In this document: in pieces, positions 59,116 through 64,000 of the stretch | Numbering within the stretch: position 1 is the stretch's first letter | Layout: every line of letters begins with the position of its first letter | DNA from: VRUE01 sp963718755 | GTDB taxonomy: Bacteria; Actinomycetota; Thermoleophilia; Solirubrobacterales; 70-9 | Reading direction: 5' to 3' | Assembly (NCBI GenBank): GCA_963718755.1 | Contig: OY970376.1 | Location: 930,001-994,000 of the forward strand | DNA: 64,000 nt | Made by a program: the position numbers and the translations under genes | Notes under the pieces: generated by a model | The model's database searches: none | Told to the model about the DNA's origin: nothing | What the model saw: the letters and a program-made list of their open reading frames with translations, nothing else

Positions 59116-59206
59116 CGGAGGGCGCCGGACTCGAACCGGATCCAACTGGTTAGGCCAGACATAGTGAGTGTGAGTCACTTGGAGACACCTGCCTCCATCA
59201 CCCTCC
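59116..59206 (-). tRNA. tRNA-like gene with 8/4 allo-tRNA-like fold and CAC anticodon (candidate)
   Basis: 91 nt. Acceptor GGAGGGTG pairs with CGCCCTCC over 8 bp (one T-G). D arm GGAGGC-AGGT-GTCTCC has 6 bp and a 4-nt loop. Anticodon arm AGTGA-CTCACAC-TCACT has T33 and anticodon CAC. A 23-nt variable region includes CTGG-CCTAA-CCAG. T arm CCGG-TTCGAGT-CCGG has only 4 bp and a consensus loop. Discriminator is G, CCA not encoded. The 8/4 layout, long D stem, long variable arm and G73 are features of allo-tRNAs read by SerRS and of tRNA-Sec, but the anticodon would read GUG. Decay from a normal tRNA is the alternative. Confidence 0.5.
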
Positions 59207-59291
59207 TGCCGCGACGCTAGCAGTGAAACTACGCTGCGAAACCTACAAATTCAAATTGACACACTAATTTTTCACTTCCGTTGAGTTCGGT

Positions 59292-59840
59292 TCAAAACGG
59301 GAGTGAATCTGACACTTCGGCGAGCGTGGGCGCCTGCTTGTCGCGCTCGCTGAGCAACGGCTCCTCGACCGGCCACTCGACGCCTACGTCGGGATCGTCC
59401 CAAGCGATACCGGACTCGGTCGCCGGGTCGTAGGTGCTGGAGAGCAGGTAGGTGACATCGGCTTCCTCGCTGAGCACGGCGAAGCCGTGGCCGAAGCCGG
59501 CCGGGACGAAGAGCTGGCGATGGGACTCGTCGTCGAGCTCGTGGCCCTCCCACTGGCCGAAGGTGGGCGAGTCGCGACGCAGGTCAACGGCGACGTCGAA
59601 GATCCTGCCGCGCGGGCAGCGGACCAGCTTCGCCTGGCCGGGCTCGGTCTGGAAGTGGATGCCGCGCAGCGTGCCGCGCGAGGAGCGCGAGTGGTTGTGC
59701 TGGACGAACTCGACCTCGATCCCCAATTCGGCCCAGGTGTCACGGCGGTAGGTCTCGACCATGAAGCCGCGCGGGTCGCCGTGGACCGTGGGCTCGAGCA
59801 GAACCACACCGTCGAGCTTCGTTTCGAGCCGGCGGGGCAT
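59292..59840 (-). CDS. rmlC: dTDP-4-dehydrorhamnose 3,5-epimerase
   Basis: 182 residues from ATG 59840, one base into the rmlB stop (TGATG). Cupin fold: ETYRRDTWAELGI, FVQHNHSRSSRGTLRGIHFQ with the catalytic histidine, and FVPAGFGHGFAVLSEEADV. ERDKQAPTLAEV at the end is typical. Third step of dTDP-L-rhamnose synthesis. Last gene of rmlA-rmlD-rmlB-rmlC. Confidence 0.95.
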   Translation of the reverse strand: MPRRLETKLDGVVLLEPTVHGDPRGFMVETYRRDTWAELGIEVEFVQHNHSRSSRGTLRGIHFQTEPGQAKLVRCPRGRIFDVAVDLRRDSPTFGQWEGHELDDESHRQLFVPAGFGHGFAVLSEEADVTYLLSSTYDPATESGIAWDDPDVGVEWPVEEPLLSERDKQAPTLAEVSDSLPF

Positions 59841-60823
59841 CAGCCCAGCGCTTTGCCGTACTGCTTTTCGTAGTACTCGCGATACTCGCCGGAGCGGATC
59901 GGCCCCCACCACTCCTCGTTCTCGCGGTACCACCGCACCGTGCGCTCGATGCCCTCGGCGAAGTGGACCTGCGCCTCCCAGCCGAGCTCGCTGCGCAGCT
60001 TCTCCGAGGAGAGCGAGTAGCGGCGGTCGTGGCCAGGGCGATCGGTGACGTACTCGATCTGGGACTCCTCCGCACCGCTCAGCTCGATCACCCGCTTCAC
60101 CACGTCGATGTTCTCGCACTCGTCGGGGCCGCCGACGTTGTAGGCCTCTCCCGGCCGCCCGTTCATCAATACGGCGTGGATGCCGCGGCAGAAGTCCTCG
60201 ACGAAGAGCCAGTTGCGGACCTGCTTCCCATCTCCGTACACGGGCAGCGAGTCGCCGTGGATCGCGTTCAAGACCATCAGCGGGATCAGCTTCTCCGGGT
60301 ACTGGCGCGGCCCGTAGTTGTTGGAGCCGCGCACGATCGAGGCCTGAGTCCCGTAGGTGTGGAAGTGGGCGGAGACGAGCAGGTCGCCGGCGGCCTTCGT
60401 CGCCGAGTAGGGCGATGAGGGGTCGAGCGGTGAGGTCTCGGTGAAGGAGCCCGAGTCGATCGAGCCGTAGACCTCGTCGGTGGAGACCTGCAGGTAACGC
60501 TCGACCCCCAGCTCGCGGGCGGCGTCGAGCAGGGTGCCGGTGCCGATCACATGCGTGCGGGCGAAGGCGTCCTGGTCGTCGATCGAGCGGTCGACGTGCG
60601 ACTCGGCGGCGAAGTTGACGACCGCCTCGCAGCCCGCCATCGCCTCGCGTACGATCGCCGCGTCCTCGATCCCGCCGACGACGAGGTCGGTGCCCTCGGG
60701 CAGGTTCTCGCGCCGGCCGGCGTAGGTGAGCTTGTCGAGCACCCTCACCTCGTGTTCCTCACCGATCAGGCGCACGTAGGTGGAGCCGATGAAGCCGGCG
60801 GCGCCGGTGACGAGGATCTTCAT
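59840..60823 (-). CDS. rmlB: dTDP-glucose 4,6-dehydratase
   Basis: 327 residues from ATG 60823, overlapping rmlD by ATGA. Extended SDR: MKILVTGAAGFIGSTYVRL (NAD loop), AAESHVDRSIDD, STDEVYGS (catalytic Thr-Asp-Glu), YSATKAAGD (YxxxK), GSNNYGPRQYPEKLIPL and NVGGPDECENIDVV. It converts dTDP-glucose to dTDP-4-keto-6-deoxyglucose. The open frame upstream is a shadow. Confidence 0.96.
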   Translation of the reverse strand: MKILVTGAAGFIGSTYVRLIGEEHEVRVLDKLTYAGRRENLPEGTDLVVGGIEDAAIVREAMAGCEAVVNFAAESHVDRSIDDQDAFARTHVIGTGTLLDAARELGVERYLQVSTDEVYGSIDSGSFTETSPLDPSSPYSATKAAGDLLVSAHFHTYGTQASIVRGSNNYGPRQYPEKLIPLMVLNAIHGDSLPVYGDGKQVRNWLFVEDFCRGIHAVLMNGRPGEAYNVGGPDECENIDVVKRVIELSGAEESQIEYVTDRPGHDRRYSLSSEKLRSELGWEAQVHFAEGIERTVRWYRENEEWWGPIRSGEYREYYEKQYGKALG

Positions 60824-61674
60824 GCCGCCGCCTCGCTCTCGGTGCGCCGCTGTGAGAGGTAGGCGGCGAGCCCGTCCTGCCAGGAGGGCAGCTCGATCGG
60901 GTGCTCGCGCTGGCTCGTCAGCGCCGAGTAGGCGGGGCGGGGCGCCGGGCGGCCGAGCATCTCGGTGGTCGCAGACATCACTTTGCACTCGACCTTGGCC
61001 TGGTCGAAGATCTCCCGCGCGAACTCATACCAGGAGCAGGACCCTGCGGCGGCCATGTGATGGATGCCGAACTCGACCCCCTCGATCAGGCGGACGATGC
61101 CGTAGGCGAGGTGCCAGGTGTAGGTCGGCGAGCCGACCTGGTCGCGGACGACGAGGACCTCGCCGTGGTCGGCGGCCAGGCGCAGCATCGTCTCGACGAA
61201 ATTGTGGCCGCCGATGCCGAAGAGCCAGGCGGAGCGGACCACGAAGTGGCGCTTGTTGGCCGCCCGGGTCGCCTCCTCACCCGCAAGCTTGCTGCGGCCG
61301 TAAGCCGAGAGCGGCGCCGTCTGGTCGGTCTCGACATAGGGCGCGCCCTTGCTGCCATCGAAGACGTAATCGCTGGAGAGGTAGACGACCGAAGCGCCAA
61401 CCGCGGCGGCGGCCGCAGCGACGTTGCCCGCCCCCGCGCCGTTGATCCGCGTCGCCTCCTCCTCGGCCTGCTCGGCGCCGTCGACATCGGTCCAGGCGGC
61501 GCAGTTGATGACGACGTCGGGGCGCTCCCCCTCGACCCTGGCGCTGACTGCGGCCGGATCGGCGACGTCGAGCTCGGCATGGCCGAAGCCGACCACCTGG
61601 TGGCCGGCGTTGCCGGCGGCGAGCATCACGTCGCGACCCAGCATCCCCGCTGCCCCCGTCACCAGGATCTTCAT
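60820..61674 (-). CDS. rmlD: dTDP-4-dehydrorhamnose reductase
   Basis: 284 residues. SDR: MKILVTGAAGMLGRDVMLAA, VINCAAWTDVDGAEQAEEEA, YLSSDYVFDGSKGAPYVETD, YGRSKLAGEEA (YxxxK) and VRSAWLFGIGGHNFVETML. Last step to dTDP-L-rhamnose. Its start overlaps the rmlA stop by one base and its end overlaps rmlB. Confidence 0.95.
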   Translation of the reverse strand: MKILVTGAAGMLGRDVMLAAGNAGHQVVGFGHAELDVADPAAVSARVEGERPDVVINCAAWTDVDGAEQAEEEATRINGAGAGNVAAAAAAVGASVVYLSSDYVFDGSKGAPYVETDQTAPLSAYGRSKLAGEEATRAANKRHFVVRSAWLFGIGGHNFVETMLRLAADHGEVLVVRDQVGSPTYTWHLAYGIVRLIEGVEFGIHHMAAAGSCSWYEFAREIFDQAKVECKVMSATTEMLGRPAPRPAYSALTSQREHPIELPSWQDGLAAYLSQRRTESEAAA

Positions 61675-62750
61675 CAGATGATCTTGATCTCGGACTTGTC
61701 GCCGACCAGCATCCGCAGCGTCTTCGGCATCCCCTCGCTGCGGGTCAGCTTCACTTCGCGGCCGAGCAGGCTCGCCTCCATGCGGGTGCCGAGGTCCTCG
61801 ACCACCGAGCCGGCGAGGACGATCGAGTGCTCGATTTCGGAGCGGCAGATCCGCACGTTCTCACCGATCGAGGTGTAGGGGCCGACGTAAGCGCTCTCGA
61901 TCCTCGCGCCGGCGCCGATCACCGCGGGGCCGCGGACGACCGAGCCGCTCACCTTCGCGCCCGCCTCGATCACGACCCGCCCCTCGACCTTCGAGTCGGC
62001 GTCGACCTCGCCCTCGAGGCGGGGCACGATCTCCTCGAGGACGAGGCGGTTGGCCTCGAGCATGTCGGCGAGCTGCCCGGTGTCCTTCCACCAGCCGCTG
62101 ACGACCTCGGACTGCACCTTGTGGCCGTCCTCGATCAGGCTCTGGATCGCCTCGGTGATCTCCAGCTCCCCTCGCCAGGAGGGCTCGAGCGCACGCGCGG
62201 CCTCGAAGATCGGCGGGCCGAAGAGGTAGACGCCGACCAGGGCGAGGTTCGACGGCGGGTCTTTCGGCTTCTCGACCAGGCGCACGACGTGGTCGCCGTC
62301 GAGCTCGGCGACGCCGTAGTGCTCGGGCTCCTCGACCGGCGTGAGCAGGATCAGCGCGTCCGGCCCGGACTCGCGAAAGGTCGCGACGAGCCCGCGCAGG
62401 CCGTCCGCCAGCAGGTTGTCGCCGAGGTACATGACGAAGGGTGAGCCACCGATGAAATCCTCGGCGGTGAGCACGGCGTGGGCCAGCCCCGCCGGCTCGT
62501 CCTGGACGATGTAGGTGATCTCGGCGCCGAACTGGGAGCCGTCGCCGGCAGCCGCGCGAATCTCGTCGCCGGTCTCGGGCGCGATGATGATCCCGATCTC
62601 GGTCACGCCGGCCTCGACCAGCGCCTCGATCCCGTAGAAGAGCACGGGCTTGTTGGCGACGGGCACGAGCTGCTTCGCCGAGGTGTGCGTGATGGGGCGC
62701 AGGCGCGTGCCCGCCCCACCGGAGAGAATCAGTCCCTTCAGGGGCTCCAT
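61674..62750 (-). CDS. rmlA: Glucose-1-phosphate thymidylyltransferase, long form with LbH repeats
   Basis: 358 residues from ATG 62750, rather than TTG 62762. The nucleotidyltransferase loop is GLILSGGAGTRLRPITHTSA, with YLGDNLLADGL and VGVYLFGPPIFEAA further on. Residues about 245-350 are a left-handed beta-helix (VVIEAGAKVSGSVVRGPAVI, IGENVRICRSEIEHSIVLAG) not found in the classic 290-residue RmlA. This 'RmlA_long' type occurs in actinobacteria and often sits in deoxysugar loci. First gene of the rml operon. Confidence 0.93.
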   Translation of the reverse strand: MEPLKGLILSGGAGTRLRPITHTSAKQLVPVANKPVLFYGIEALVEAGVTEIGIIIAPETGDEIRAAAGDGSQFGAEITYIVQDEPAGLAHAVLTAEDFIGGSPFVMYLGDNLLADGLRGLVATFRESGPDALILLTPVEEPEHYGVAELDGDHVVRLVEKPKDPPSNLALVGVYLFGPPIFEAARALEPSWRGELEITEAIQSLIEDGHKVQSEVVSGWWKDTGQLADMLEANRLVLEEIVPRLEGEVDADSKVEGRVVIEAGAKVSGSVVRGPAVIGAGARIESAYVGPYTSIGENVRICRSEIEHSIVLAGSVVEDLGTRMEASLLGREVKLTRSEGMPKTLRMLVGDKSEIKII

Positions 62751-62830
62751 TCGAGGCTGCAACCCTACTGCGCCGGGATCGCTGCGGCGGCCGCGCCGGG
62801 TGGCTGCATGCGTCGTGGCTACGATAGGCC

Positions 62831-63073
62831 GTGGTGAGCGCCGAGACCCAAACGCGCAAGCAGGACGACGAGCAGGAGGCCAGGCACCGCGCCGAGCTGG
62901 ACGCCCAGCGCGAGGAGTTCCATCGCGAGCTCGGCCGCCGCGCCTTCCGCATCGGCGAACTCGAGGAAGAAGTCCACAAGGTGGCCCAGACGTATGAGAC
63001 CTCGCTCAGCTGGCGAATCACGAAACCGGTGCGAGCGGTCAAGACCACGCTGGCCAAGCTGCGGCGGGGCTGA
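62831..63073 (+). CDS. Small coiled-coil protein with a glycosyltransferase-linker motif
   Basis: 80 residues from GTG 62831. A charged helix (RHRAELDAQREEFHRELGRR, IGELEEEVHKVAQ) leads to SLSWRITKPVRAVKTTLAKL. The SWRxTxPLR-type ending is common at the junction between coiled coils and GT domains of large multi-domain glycosyltransferases. Here it is a separate gene 5 bp ahead of a GT2 gene, so it may be a detached scaffold. Confidence 0.72.
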   Translation: MVSAETQTRKQDDEQEARHRAELDAQREEFHRELGRRAFRIGELEEEVHKVAQTYETSLSWRITKPVRAVKTTLAKLRRG

Positions 63074-63078
63074 CCCCG

Positions 63079-64000
63079 ATGCCCCGAGACGCCTGGTCGC
63101 TGAAATCCCTGCTGCCGCCGCGCCTGCTGAGCCTCCTGCGACGGCTGCGGGAGCTGACTCGAAAGGTACGGCAGCTCCATCTCAACCGACCGAAGGCGCG
63201 GCGGGAAGCCGCCGTGGAGGAAGTCGCCGCGCTCGACGCTCGGCCGCTGATCTCGCTGGCGATGCCGACCTACAGGTCGGACCTCGGCTACCTGCGCAAG
63301 GCGATCGACTCGGTGCTCGCTCAGCACTACCCCGAGTGGGAGCTCTGCATCGTCGACGACGGCTCCGGGCAGCGGGAGCTGGTCGATGCAATCGAGCGCT
63401 ACGCCAGAGCTGATGCGCGGATCAAGTTCCGCCCGGTCGAGCAGAACCGCGGTATTTCCGCCGCCACCAACGAGGCGCTCGCCATGTGCAGCGGAGAGTT
63501 CGTCGGCTTCCTCGACCACGACGACGAGCTGACGCCGGACGCGCTGCTGCGCGTCGCCCAGGCACTCGTCGCCGACCCCTCGCTCGACGTCGTCTATTCC
63601 GACTCCGACAAGCTGACGCTTCACGGGGTACGGGCGGACCCGTTCCTCAAGCCCGACTGGTCGCCCGTCTACGCGCTCGGCGCGATGTACATCGGGCACC
63701 TGCTGGTCGTGCGCCGCACGGTTGCCGAGGCCGCCGGAGGCTTCGACCCCGCCTTCAACACGATCCAGGACTTCGAGTTCATGCTGCGCGTCTCCGAGCG
63801 CACCGACCGCATCCACCACATCCCGCAGACGCTCTACCACTGGCGCGCGATCCCGGGCAGCATCGCCGCCGGCACCGACCAGAAGTCCGGCGTCGAGGAG
63901 CTGCAGCCACGGGCGGTCAGCGCCCACCTCGAGCGGCGCGGCGTCGAGGCCAAGTCCGTGCCCCACCCGACGATCCCGCACCGCGCCGTCCTCGCCCCGC
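63079..64000 (+). CDS. Glycosyltransferase family 2, N-terminal part (runs off the right edge)
   Basis: 307 codons from ATG 63079 and still open at the end. After a basic helical lead (LLSLLRRLRELTRKVRQLHL) the GT2 domain starts at LISLAMPTYRSDLGYLRKAI, with LCIVDDGSG, VEQNRGISAATNEALAM, VGFLDHDDELTPDAL (DxD) and an IQDFEFMLRVSERT acceptor block. It belongs to the polysaccharide locus and lies 5 bp downstream of the coiled-coil gene. Confidence 0.92.
   Translation, partial: MPRDAWSLKSLLPPRLLSLLRRLRELTRKVRQLHLNRPKARREAAVEEVAALDARPLISLAMPTYRSDLGYLRKAIDSVLAQHYPEWELCIVDDGSGQRELVDAIERYARADARIKFRPVEQNRGISAATNEALAMCSGEFVGFLDHDDELTPDALLRVAQALVADPSLDVVYSDSDKLTLHGVRADPFLKPDWSPVYALGAMYIGHLLVVRRTVAEAAGGFDPAFNTIQDFEFMLRVSERTDRIHHIPQTLYHWRAIPGSIAAGTDQKSGVEELQPRAVSAHLERRGVEAKSVPHPTIPHRAVLAP

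Noticed and set aside
59116..59206. tRNA-Sec (selC) identity
   Set aside because: The anticodon loop CTCACAC gives CAC, not TCA, and acceptor plus T stem total 12 bp rather than 13. No selA, selB or selD gene is nearby.
108..64000. Many long open frames antisense to real genes, for example on the plus strand over gnd, groL, rml and lhr
   Set aside because: They are Arg/Pro/Ala-rich shadows caused by high GC third positions, lack ribosome sites, and lie opposite confidently identified genes.

Overview
The window is high-GC, gene-dense DNA. Leaderless-looking promoters, a CIRCE-controlled groESL pair, hemolysin-type repeat proteins, secreted GH-A type glycoside hydrolases and many small exported proteins fit a soil actinobacterium. 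The mix of families suggests class Thermoleophilia (Solirubrobacter/Conexibacter-like), but this assignment is inference: no rRNA gene is present to settle it.

Layout. Positions 1-1000 hold the tail of a probable FAD oxidoreductase and an Xre-type repressor plus nucleotidyltransferase pair under a perfect 20-bp palindrome. 1.0-4.2 kb is an oxidative pentose phosphate block (pgl and gnd facing zwf). 4.3-7.0 kb has a histone-H1-like basic protein, a membrane coiled-coil protein and RecQ. 7.1-19.6 kb is a mixed metabolic and transport region: GH-A hydrolase, PQQ-type propeller, GNAT enzyme, MBL hydrolase, two DHA2-type MFS exporters, LtrA, aldo/keto reductase, metallophosphoesterase. 19.6-25.3 kb has a two-gene polyphenol oxidase, tRNA-Arg, beta-oxidation-type enzymes, pyruvate kinase and a P450. 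25.3-30.6 kb looks accessory: a visibly GC-poorer TIR plus EgtD-like methyltransferase fusion next to tRNA-Ser(GCT), then an aldolase/lactone-oxidase pair, tRNA-Ser(TGA), and a HicAB module whose toxin gene is frameshifted. 30.6-41.7 kb is mostly housekeeping (K+ channel, cyclophilin, Mrp/ApbC, ferredoxin, a second GH-A paralogue, groESL). 41.8-45.6 kb is a tandem pair of RTX-like proteins sharing a 185-bp identical block. 45.6-52.9 kb has Pcm, a Crp/Fnr regulator, an ASH-domain secreted protein and the giant helicase Lhr. 52.9-64 kb is a surface-polysaccharide locus: hydrolase, anchored protein, O-antigen ligase/polymerase, priming glycosyl-1-phosphate transferase, GT2 enzymes and rmlA-D-B-C for dTDP-L-rhamnose.

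Strongest unusual signals. (1) Two 144-bp nested-palindrome elements lie in opposite orientations and in frame inside lhr, with a divergent relative at 10.8 kb; their stems differ by compensatory changes. (2) The TIR-methyltransferase fusion is a candidate single-gene defence or NAD-signalling effector. (3) A 91-nt tRNA-like gene at 59.1 kb folds with an 8-bp acceptor and 4-bp T stem, a 6-bp D stem and a long variable arm, like the allo-tRNA/tRNA-Sec group, but carries a CAC anticodon.
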